A DNA stretch of 5,587 bases from an uncultured Coriobacteriaceae bacterium (lineage in GTDB: Bacteria; Actinomycetota; Coriobacteriia; Coriobacteriales; Atopobiaceae), in NCBI GenBank assembly GCA_947367165.1, contig CANBCO010000035.1, forward strand, positions 1 to 5,587, read 5' to 3'. Every line of letters begins with the position of its first letter. Position 1 is the first letter of the stretch. The translations under genes and the position numbers were made by a program. The notes beneath the pieces are model-generated. The model made no database searches. It worked only from the letters and a program-made list of their open reading frames with translations, and had not been told where the DNA came from. Of this stretch, positions 1 to 5,587 are shown piece by piece.

Positions 1-2
1 TT

Positions 3-845
3 ACTTCTGCGTCGCAAAAAATGGTTCAGATGCGTGCCCAGATTGAGCGCGTCCAAGATGTTATGAACTTTCCTGAACAAGCTTCTTTTTCGCACGATGA
101 ATCTGTGCTTGCAAAAGTGAAAAAGCTTACTGGCCATATTAAGTTCAACCACGTTACCTTTGGGTATTCTCGGCTGGGAGAGCCGCTATTAAAAGACTTT
201 AACTTAGAGATTCAGCCTGGCGAACACATTGCTTTTGTGGGCAACTCAGGGTGTGGAAAAACTACTATCGTTAAGCTCCTTATGGCTATTTTAGAGCCCT
301 GGAAAGGAACGGTAGAGTTTGATGGTAAGCCCACTACAGAGATAGATAAGGCCGTCTTTTTCTCATGCGTCTCTGCCGTTGATCAAGAGCCGTATCTTTT
401 TGAAGATACGGTGGCCAACAACATCACGATGTGGGATACAACCATTACAAATAAAGATATTACAGAAGCCACAAAGGATGCTTGTATTTATAATGATATT
501 ATCGAGCGCGAAGGGGGATTTCAAAGGCGCATTACCTCAAATGGTTCTGACCTTTCGGGAGGACAGCGTCAGCGCTTAGAGATTGCCCGCGTTTTTGCTC
601 AAAACCCTTCTATTGTTGTTTTGGACGAGGCAACAAGCTCGCTTGATAATAAGACCGAAAAAGAAGTGATGAAAGCTATTAGGGCACGTAATGCAACAGC
701 TATTTTAGTTGCGCACAGGCTTTCTACTATTAAGTATTGCGACCGTATTATTGTGATTGAAGACGGTGCTATAACCGAGCAAGGTACCCATGATGAGTTG
801 GTAGCACTTGGCGGCGTCTATGCAAAATTGGTAGAGGGGGAGTAA
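3..845 (+). CDS. ABC transporter, C-terminal ATPase part (5' truncated by contig edge); probable NHLM-type bacteriocin exporter with peptidase
   Basis: The reading frame is open to the left edge (codons from base 3 read T-S-A-S-Q-K before the first Met at 21), so this is the 3' part of a longer gene and the Met at 21 is not its start. About 280 residues are visible. Counting from Met 21, they form a complete nucleotide-binding domain: Walker A GNSGCGKTT (74-82), Q-loop VDQEPYLF (120-127), signature LSGGQRQR (178-185), Walker B IVVLDE (198-203) with the catalytic Glu, and H-loop AHR (231-233). The residues before about 40 are the linker from a membrane domain. ABC exporters of this build pump peptides or lipids across the cytoplasmic membrane. 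A second ABC gene 4 bases downstream, a radical SAM enzyme and a GG-leader peptide make it the likely NHLM 'ABC1' partner. Members of that family carry an N-terminal C39 peptidase that cuts after GG. That domain and the membrane segments lie outside the window, so the peptidase is inferred. Confidence 0.9.
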   Translation, partial: TSASQKMVQMRAQIERVQDVMNFPEQASFSHDESVLAKVKKLTGHIKFNHVTFGYSRLGEPLLKDFNLEIQPGEHIAFVGNSGCGKTTIVKLLMAILEPWKGTVEFDGKPTTEIDKAVFFSCVSAVDQEPYLFEDTVANNITMWDTTITNKDITEATKDACIYNDIIEREGGFQRRITSNGSDLSGGQRQRLEIARVFAQNPSIVVLDEATSSLDNKTEKEVMKAIRARNATAILVAHRLSTIKYCDRIIVIEDGAITEQGTHDELVALGGVYAKLVEGE

Positions 846-849
846 CGAG

Positions 850-3051
850 ATGACACCTAAGAAAACACATATGAATCAAGCAAAAAAGCAGCAAGCAGAA
901 AAAGAGTTTGAGAGTTTTTCTGAGCGTCTTTTGTATAGAGAACGCGCAGATACAGAAGCATGCAATCAGGCGTATGCAGACATTGCCTCGGGTGCGCTTG
1001 GAAAGCGACTCCTTCATTCGCTTGAAAACAATCCGCTTGCTACTAAGTCAGCACTGGCTCAGATTGCACACGCTCTTCATGTAAAAATCGTAGATATTCC
1101 AGAAGATATCACAGACATTAATGAGCAAATTGATTACTTACTTGAGCCCGAAGGCGTCATGCGTCGGAGGGTGAACCTTACCAAGGGATGGTATAAAAAT
1201 GCCATCGGAGTTTATTTAGGAACGTATAAAAAAGACGGCACGCCAGTAGCACTTGTGCGCCATGGCGGCATTTATATGTACTACGACATGGCAAAAGGCA
1301 AAAACGTACGCGTGTCTAAGAAAAACGAAGATTTGTTTGATGAAGAGGCACTCTGTTTTTATCCTCCACTAGCTCTTGAAGGTTTTTCTCTTCGCACTAT
1401 ACCAGCCTTCATTTTACGTACCATATCGCTCTCTGGCATAATAGGTGCTGTCATTATCGCTCTTATCGGAACATTGATAGGAGTTTTGTCTCCTGCGCTT
1501 ACTAAAGTGATTTCAGGAGATGCCGTAGGCCTTGGGCGAGGATCTCTTCTTATAGGAGCCGGTATCTTTTTGGTCAGCGTTTTGATTGGACAGCAGTTTT
1601 TTTCGGTTATGCAAAACCTTGCCATTTCAAGATTGACACAAGAAGGAGAGACCACTATTCGCGCTTCACTTATGGCACGAGTTCTTGCACTGCCAGCTTC
1701 TTTTTTTAGATCGCAAAATGCGGGTCAACTAAATTATCTCACGTCAAATATAGAGAGTGTATGGTCGCAAACTTTAAGTCTTGCTTCAACATCTACTTTA
1801 AGGGTATTAACATCTTTTATCTATATTGCTCAGCTTTTCTTATATGCACCATCACTTGTCATTCCATCTCTTTTTATTTTGAGCCTTATGGCAGGTCTTT
1901 CCACTTTTCAAGTGATTCACGGAGCACGTTCGCAATATCTTATTCAAGACAGTAGCTCTAAGCAAGCTGGAAATGAGCTCGAGACCGTCTCGGGAATTCG
2001 CAAGATTAAACTGGTAGGTGCCGAGAAACGTGCCTTTAGCCGCTGGGGCCGTTCGTTTGGCCCAGTACTTCAGAGAAAAAATCGCCTTCCCTTCATGGTG
2101 AAGTATGGTGGGATCATTCAGCTTTTTTTCTCAAACGCGGGCTGGATTTTGCTTTATGCTTGTGCGAGTTATAGTGGTGTTTCCGCAGGAGATTTCTATG
2201 CCTTTGTTGCAACGTATGGCCTTGTTTCTTCAGCTTTTAACGTCTTTCCTACCATTGCAAGTTCGCTAGCTGCTATATCATCTACTTTAAAGCTTTTAAA
2301 CCCTCTTTTAAAAGAAGTGCCAGAAATCAATGCTGATAGACGTCCTATTAAACATATTAAGGGCGAAATAACCATGTCGGACGTTTCGTTTCGCTATACC
2401 AAACATCAGCCTTATATCTTTAAGAACTTATCGCTAACTCTTGAGCCAGGTGAATACGTTGCCCTTGTAGGCCGGACAGGGGTAGGCAAAACCACGCTTA
2501 TGCGCATGCTTTTGGGTTTTGAGCAACCAGAAACCGGTGTAGTAGCAATAGACGGACATGACATTAATACGGTGGATGCACGTACCTTGAGACGTCGCAT
2601 AGGTATTGTTATGCAAAACGATAAGCTTTTCCCAGGTGATATTTACTCTAACATTATTATTTCCAATCCTATGGCAACTATGGATGAAGCATGGGAAGCT
2701 GCAGAGATTGCTTGCATTGCAGATGATATTAGAAAGCTCCCTATGGGAATGCATACCCTTATTGACGATAATGGATCTGGTTTATCGGGTGGACAAACAC
2801 AGAGATTGACAATTGCTCGAGCAGTAATAAATAAGCCAAAAATCCTTATCATGGACGAAGCAACTAGTGCTCTTGACAATGCAACGCAGCAAAAAATTAG
2901 CGATAATCTAGCCAAGCTTAAAGCAACAAGATTGGTTATTGCACATAGGCTTTCCACAATTAAAAAGTGTGACCGAGTAATATTGCTTAAAGATGGTAAA
3001 ATTGAGCGTGATGGAACGTTTGAAGAGCTTCGAGAAGAGTTTGAAGCATAA
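850..3051 (+). CDS. NHLM bacteriocin system-type ABC transporter, permease/ATPase fusion (second exporter)
   Basis: This is a complete 733-residue ABC half-transporter. The ATG at 850 follows GAGGGGGAG (834-842) by 7 bases and the upstream stop by 4 bases, suggesting translational coupling; the in-frame ATG at 871 lacks such a site. Residues 1-180 are cytosolic. They include a stretch (about 106-172) with the L-x-x-x-W-Y, T-P-V-A-L and C-F-Y-P-P-L pattern that I recognise from the N-terminal region of the second ABC protein of NHLM bacteriocin systems. Hydrophobic segments at roughly 182-218, 232-252, 318-358 and 420-475 form the exporter membrane domain. The ATPase has Walker A GRTGVGKTT (541-549), Q-loop VMQN (587-590), signature LSGGQ (645-649), Walker B ILIMDE (665-670) and H-loop AHR (698-700), all intact. 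There is no C39 peptidase. It probably pairs with the upstream ABC protein to export the processed peptide encoded at 4522. The exact substrate is inferred from context. Confidence 0.93.
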   Translation: MTPKKTHMNQAKKQQAEKEFESFSERLLYRERADTEACNQAYADIASGALGKRLLHSLENNPLATKSALAQIAHALHVKIVDIPEDITDINEQIDYLLEPEGVMRRRVNLTKGWYKNAIGVYLGTYKKDGTPVALVRHGGIYMYYDMAKGKNVRVSKKNEDLFDEEALCFYPPLALEGFSLRTIPAFILRTISLSGIIGAVIIALIGTLIGVLSPALTKVISGDAVGLGRGSLLIGAGIFLVSVLIGQQFFSVMQNLAISRLTQEGETTIRASLMARVLALPASFFRSQNAGQLNYLTSNIESVWSQTLSLASTSTLRVLTSFIYIAQLFLYAPSLVIPSLFILSLMAGLSTFQVIHGARSQYLIQDSSSKQAGNELETVSGIRKIKLVGAEKRAFSRWGRSFGPVLQRKNRLPFMVKYGGIIQLFFSNAGWILLYACASYSGVSAGDFYAFVATYGLVSSAFNVFPTIASSLAAISSTLKLLNPLLKEVPEINADRRPIKHIKGEITMSDVSFRYTKHQPYIFKNLSLTLEPGEYVALVGRTGVGKTTLMRMLLGFEQPETGVVAIDGHDINTVDARTLRRRIGIVMQNDKLFPGDIYSNIIISNPMATMDEAWEAAEIACIADDIRKLPMGMHTLIDDNGSGLSGGQTQRLTIARAVINKPKILIMDEATSALDNATQQKISDNLAKLKATRLVIAHRLSTIKKCDRVILLKDGKIERDGTFEELREEFEA

Positions 3052-3074
3052 AGCTGCATGAAGAAGGAGATACC

Positions 3075-4475
3075 ATGACCTCAACATACGTAAAGATTGC
3101 TCCAAATGTTTCTATTAGGCGCTGGGTACATTCTGGTGGTGGCATGTATCGCAAAAATGAATATCGTGCTTACCCATTGCCACAAGAAGAGTATGATTTT
3201 TTACAAGACTTGTTTCTTGCCCGAGAAGTAAACAAAGAAGACGAGCTTGTACAGAATCTGTTGCATGAAGGGATTGTTGTAGAATGCGAAAAAGATGATA
3301 AATCAAGCGAATGGTCAGGTCCGCATCTTATTCCAAACTTACATTTTAGAACTGTAATGTGGGCTATTACTGGAAGGTGTAACTATAATTGCAAACATTG
3401 CTTTATGGCAAAAGATAACAATGTAAACGCGCATGAATGGAAAGTTGAAGACGCTCTTTCTTTCATACAAGATGCTGAAGAATGCGGCATTTGCGACTTT
3501 GTTCTCACAGGCGGTGAACCTTTTTTGCATCCTCACATATTTACTATTATTTCTTCTATTTACCAACACGGCATGCATATGAGTGCCATCAATACCAACG
3601 GTGCACTATTAACTGAAAAAGTTTTAAATGAACTTGACAAAACCATGGGAAAACACGAAAAGCCACTTCTCAAAATTAGCTTTGACGGGATAGGTCATCA
3701 CGATTGGCTGCGTGGACATAAAGGTGCCGAGAAGGAAGTTTTGGACGGAATTAAACGCGCCTTAAAGCATGGGTATAGCGTCCGAGCACAGTATTGTGTG
3801 CATGCAAAAAATGTCGACGCTCTTTCTGAAACCGTGGATTATCTAGACAAATTAGGAGTACAAGAAATTCGCATTATTCGCGTTGCCGAATCTGTGCGTT
3901 GGGATCAAAATAAAGAAGATGCTGGTATTTATTACACACAATACTATGACAAGATGTTAAAATTTACAGAAACCTTCATAGAAAAACCTCATAGTATTCA
4001 TGTAAGCATTTGGTGCATGTATGATTTATATCCTCAATCAAAAACATATGTGTTACGTATGGAGCAAGATCCTGATATTCCAGATGAAAAGTTTTATGCT
4101 TGTGGCGATTGCAGAATGGGCTTTTTGCTTGCTGCTAACGGAGAGATATTTCCTTGCGATGCTGTGAGTGGAACGTTTGAAGCAAAAGGAATGTTGTTTG
4201 GAAATGTATTAAAGACACCTCTATGGAAGCTTTTATATGAAAGTCCGGTAACAAAATATGCGTGCTTAAAAGCTTATGAAATGGCAAAAGACATAAAAGA
4301 ATGTCAATCATGTGAATATTGGAAAAGATGTCGCATGGGGGCTTGTACGGCAGTAATGTTTTCGGCGAAACTTGTAGAAGGGAAAAACGAAGCCCCTGCG
4401 GCATGCATATATTTTAAAGACGGTTATAGTGAAAAATTTAAGCACGTTTTGCAAAAGTGGCACCAACTTGATTAA
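3075..4475 (+). CDS. radical SAM/SPASM domain peptide maturase
   Basis: This 466-residue enzyme starts at the ATG at 3075, 5 bases after AAGGAG (3064-3069) and 23 bases after the second exporter. The radical SAM domain has the CX3CX2C cluster motif (C102, C106, C109), which binds the [4Fe-4S] cluster that cleaves S-adenosylmethionine. It also has the GGEP motif (146-149), a TNG strand (174-176) and SFDG (202-205). The C-terminal part is a SPASM domain for auxiliary Fe-S clusters: C343, C346, then X9-G-X4 to C361, then C410-X2-C413-X5-C419-X4-C424 and C444. Residues 1-75, with a beta-rich start and helices about 37-67, look like a small winged-helix peptide-recognition (RRE/PqqD-like) module; this is pattern-based inference. 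Family members install thioether, carbon-carbon or similar crosslinks in ribosomal peptides. The likely substrate is the Cys/Trp/His-rich precursor next door, but the bond formed cannot be read from the sequence. An anaerobic sulfatase-maturase-like role is the alternative, disfavoured because no sulfatase is nearby. Confidence 0.92.
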   Translation: MTSTYVKIAPNVSIRRWVHSGGGMYRKNEYRAYPLPQEEYDFLQDLFLAREVNKEDELVQNLLHEGIVVECEKDDKSSEWSGPHLIPNLHFRTVMWAITGRCNYNCKHCFMAKDNNVNAHEWKVEDALSFIQDAEECGICDFVLTGGEPFLHPHIFTIISSIYQHGMHMSAINTNGALLTEKVLNELDKTMGKHEKPLLKISFDGIGHHDWLRGHKGAEKEVLDGIKRALKHGYSVRAQYCVHAKNVDALSETVDYLDKLGVQEIRIIRVAESVRWDQNKEDAGIYYTQYYDKMLKFTETFIEKPHSIHVSIWCMYDLYPQSKTYVLRMEQDPDIPDEKFYACGDCRMGFLLAANGEIFPCDAVSGTFEAKGMLFGNVLKTPLWKLLYESPVTKYACLKAYEMAKDIKECQSCEYWKRCRMGACTAVMFSAKLVEGKNEAPAACIYFKDGYSEKFKHVLQKWHQLD

Positions 4476-4480
4476 AGTCG

Positions 4481-4489
4481 TGCTATAGT
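4481..4489 (+). promoter_or_regulatory. extended -10 promoter for the precursor peptide gene
   Basis: Directly after the maturase stop codon is TGC-TATAGT, a TGN extension (4481-4483) followed by a hexamer close to TATAAT (4484-4489). No good -35 box is seen at 16-18 bp, as is common for extended -10 promoters. Transcription would start near 4495-4497. That places the GTG at 4494 at or before the transcript start, and gives the ATG at 4522 a leader of about 26 bases. A separate promoter would let the peptide be made in excess of its enzyme. The second promoter at 5026-5034 has the same GTGCTA core, which supports both calls. Confidence 0.5.
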
Positions 4490-4510
4490 TAACGTGTCCA
4501 ACAAACAAAA

Positions 4511-4517
4511 AAGGAGG
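4511..4517 (+). promoter_or_regulatory. strong Shine-Dalgarno that fixes the precursor start at 4522
   Basis: AAGGAGG is a full-length match to the 16S anti-Shine-Dalgarno and sits 4 bases before the ATG at 4522. It is the best ribosome site in the window. It lies inside the longer open frame that begins with GTG at 4494, which itself has no purine-rich site upstream. This argues that translation begins at 4522, in the +1 frame relative to the GG motif and core. Confidence 0.8.
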
Positions 4518-4521
4518 AAAG

Positions 4522-4868
4522 ATGGACGACAAAAAGAAAATACAAGAAGCAATGTACAAGAACATGGCGTAAGCGACAATGCCCTCGAAGGTGTCGCTGG
4601 CGGGTGTAGTAATGAACCAAAGCTTTGCCCTTACTACGTAGCAGACATCTATGGTAACTGGGTGCACGGAGGGGGCTGTCAAAGCAATGATATTTCTTTT
4701 ACTTGGCAGGATACTGGGAAATTTTTCGAAAACAATGAAAAGGTAACTTGGTGGCATTGTCACTGTAATCATTGTGGTCTTGATTGGACTCACTGGCACG
4801 TAAAAGGAGGCCTGAGTAACGGGGACATCCGCGGTCATGTCGATAGCGCTATATATTCCCCTAACTAA
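4522..4868 (+). CDS. double-glycine leader precursor peptide, Cys/His/Trp-rich core; apparent frameshift near 4569
   Basis: From the SD-supported ATG the frame reads MDDKKKIQEAMYKNMA and then stops (TAA 4570-4572). Shifting back one base at about 4569 continues as VSDNALEGVAGG and an 87-residue core ending at the TAA at 4866-4868. The joined product would be 115 residues. The leader fits the double-glycine pattern: V(-12), S(-11), L(-7), V(-4), G(-2), G(-1). The core begins with Cys and has six Cys, six Trp and seven His, concentrated in WWHCHCNHC and DWTHWHV. It lies 18-46 bases after the radical SAM gene and just before the operon terminator, as expected for a maturase substrate exported by the two ABC proteins. 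I do not recognise the core family. The core frame is also open from a GTG at 4494 (124 residues), but that start lacks a ribosome site and gives an untypical leader. A one-base sequence error, a real inactivating mutation or recoding could each explain the break. Confidence 0.75.
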
Positions 4869-4950
4869 TGCAGGCAGAAATGCTGGGAGAGGTAGGACAA
4901 AAAGTGTGTCTGAAAACTGTATAAAACTCCTGGTCAGGTATTAAAAAGGA

Positions 4951-4991
4951 CCCCAAAAAGTTGAATCTACTCAACTTTTTGGGGCTTTTTT
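4951..4991 (+). terminator. Rho-independent terminator of the peptide operon
   Basis: A perfect 14-bp inverted repeat (4951-4964 with 4971-4984, CCCCAAAAAGTTGA and its complement) encloses a 6-base loop ATCTAC. It is followed by C and six T residues (4986-4991). It lies 82 bases after the precursor stop and closes the operon. A run of five A residues at 4943-4947 lies two to three bases outside the other arm, so the hairpin could also act weakly on the minus strand. The stretch 4869-4950 between stop and hairpin holds nothing else I can support. Confidence 0.95.
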
Positions 4992-5025
4992 CTGCTACTT
5001 CTAAAAAACATGGCAGCTTGTAATG

Positions 5026-5034
5026 TGCTAGAAT
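5026..5034 (+). promoter_or_regulatory. extended -10 promoter for the lipoprotein gene
   Basis: TGC-TAGAAT, a TGN extension at 5026-5028 and a hexamer at 5029-5034, lies 34 bases after the operon terminator. The only -35-like sequence at proper distance is weak and A-rich. Transcription would begin near 5041, leaving about 55 bases of untranslated leader before the GTG at 5096. The GTGCTA core is shared with the promoter at 4481-4489. Confidence 0.4.
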
Positions 5035-5095
5035 GAGGGGAACTCATATCATGTACATACAACGTGTGTAACGTAACTGGCGCGAAAGGGCTGAC

Positions 5096-5544
5096 GTGAA
5101 AAAAAGAGCAGGTATCATCTTTGTTTTCTGTTGTATTTTAATGGGGGCATTAGGGGGATGTAGTGACCCCTTTTCTCCAAGCTCGGCAATTGATGCAGCA
5201 AAACAAAGTCAGGCTGAGCAGGGCAGACGCTTTACTAATCCTTCGCAATACTTTGGCTCACAAACAGAGGGCGAAGCACGTGAGACGCTTACAAAAAATG
5301 GTGCAACCGATATCACAAAAAACTCTGATGGAACCTATACCGTAACTATGGCAGACGACGTGTTTGATACGTTTTGCAAGACAAATAAAGACCAGACAGA
5401 AAATGCCTTACACGCACTTGTTCAAAACGATACATATCCCGGTCTTACCAACGTTGACATCTCTTACGATCTGCGCGACGTCACCGTTTCTACAACAAAT
5501 GCTGCGCAAACACAGGCAGAAACCGATGCCGGGAACTACATTAT
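5096..5544 (+). CDS. putative secreted lipoprotein, 3' end missing (contig end)
   Basis: The GTG at 5096 is preceded by GAAAGGG (5084-5090) at 5 bases. The product starts MKKR, then a hydrophobic stretch (residues 5-20) and a lipobox L-G-G-C with the lipidated Cys at residue 22. This is a standard signal peptidase II type export signal, so the mature protein should be anchored on the outer face of the membrane. After a Ser/Ala/Gln-rich linker come about 90 residues that look like an alternating alpha/beta domain (TYTVTM at 80-85, NVDISYDLRDVTVST at 119-133), reminiscent of small uncharacterised lipoproteins of Gram-positives. I do not recognise a function. Genomic sequence ends at 5544 (149 full residues); the open frame continues into sequencing adapter, so the true C-terminus is unknown. 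It lies beyond a strong terminator with its own promoter, so it is probably not part of the peptide operon. Confidence 0.8.
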
Positions 5545-5587
5545 CTGTCTCTTATACACATCTCCGAGCCCACGAGACGTAGAGGAA
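5545..5587. other. untrimmed Illumina Nextera adapter (Tn5 mosaic end + read-2 adapter + i7 index)
   Basis: The sequence CTGTCTCTTATACACATCT (5545-5563) is the Tn5 mosaic end used in Nextera libraries. It is followed by CCGAGCCCACGAGAC (5564-5578), the Nextera read-2 adapter. The 8 bases GTAGAGGA (5579-5586) match, from memory, the i7 index N712, and the final A begins the flow-cell sequence. This is library read-through joined to the contig end, not a genomic transposon. It translates in the lipoprotein frame to CLLYTSPSPRD and in another frame to YTHLRAHET, both well-known contamination peptides in protein databases. Confidence 0.98.

Noticed and set aside
2643..3059. Minus-strand ORF of 138 residues
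   Set aside because: It is antisense to the well-conserved ATPase domain of the second exporter, so it is a coding shadow.
4494..4521. GTG at 4494 as the true start of the precursor peptide (124 residues)
   Set aside because: There is no ribosome site upstream, it lies at or before the likely transcript start, and it gives a Lys/Arg/Asn-rich leader unlike GG leaders. The strong SD points to the ATG at 4522. Kept only as an alternative.
4530..4536. C AAA AAG as a programmed -1 slippery heptamer in the leader
   Set aside because: The frame is right for X XXY YYZ, but X is C rather than A, so the P-site tRNA cannot re-pair fully, and I see no clear stimulatory stem just downstream. A slip here would also discard the leader-like residues up to codon 16. 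Not strong enough to claim recoding.
4308..4838. Minus-strand ORF of 176 residues
   Set aside because: It is antisense to both the maturase 3' end and the precursor, with no ribosome site or domain, and the plus-strand genes are well supported.
4868..4924. 18-codon ORF overlapping the precursor stop (TAATG)
   Set aside because: It has no ribosome site, no recognisable leader or core, and nothing but the overlap to support it.
5051..5074. Palindrome ATGTACAT and repeated AACGT in the lipoprotein 5' leader as operator sites
   Set aside because: They are too short to distinguish from chance and there is no regulator gene nearby.
5545..5563. Tn5 transposon end as a genomic mobile element
   Set aside because: It is immediately followed by the Nextera read-2 adapter and index, so it comes from library preparation.
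5163..5582. Two plus-strand ORFs (5163-5345 and 5364-5582)
   Set aside because: Both are out of frame with the lipoprotein, which has a lipobox, a ribosome site and an open frame throughout. The second ends in adapter sequence.

Overview
This is a short contig end from a draft or metagenomic assembly. It holds the right-hand part of a peptide natural-product (RiPP or bacteriocin-type) operon, followed by a terminator and the start of an unrelated-looking lipoprotein gene. The last 43 bases are not genomic: they are an untrimmed Illumina Nextera adapter with an i7 index. The DNA looks moderately AT-rich by eye. Strong AAGGAG ribosome sites, extended -10 promoters (TGC-TAtAgT type), a perfect stem plus U-tract terminator and a lipobox protein suggest a Gram-positive-type bacterium. 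A gut or oral Coriobacteriia (Atopobium/Olsenella-like) is my guess, held with low confidence.

All genes lie on the + strand. Bases 3-845 are the ATPase end of an ABC transporter cut by the left contig edge. Four bases later (850-3051) comes a second, complete ABC transporter. Its N-terminal cytosolic region and overall layout match the second exporter of the NHLM bacteriocin systems. By context the first is then probably the peptidase-containing partner, although its peptidase lies off the window. At 3075-4475, with a good ribosome site, is a radical SAM/SPASM peptide-modifying enzyme. Just after it are an extended -10 promoter, the strongest Shine-Dalgarno in the window, and a small gene (4522-4868). 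That gene encodes a double-glycine leader and an 87-residue core rich in Cys, His and Trp. A 14-bp perfect hairpin terminator at 4951-4991 closes the operon.

The inferred logic is as follows. The radical SAM enzyme modifies the precursor, the C39 peptidase of the first exporter (off window) cuts after GG, and the paired ABC proteins export the product. The precursor reading frame is broken. The SD-supported ATG at 4522 opens a 16-codon leader start that stops at 4570-4572, while the GG motif and core lie in the -1 frame. This is either a one-base sequence error, a real mutation, or recoding. The window contains untrimmed adapter, so assembly quality should be checked before believing the frameshift.

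The lipoprotein gene (GTG at 5096) runs into the adapter at 5545. Any protein predicted past residue 149 is an artefact.
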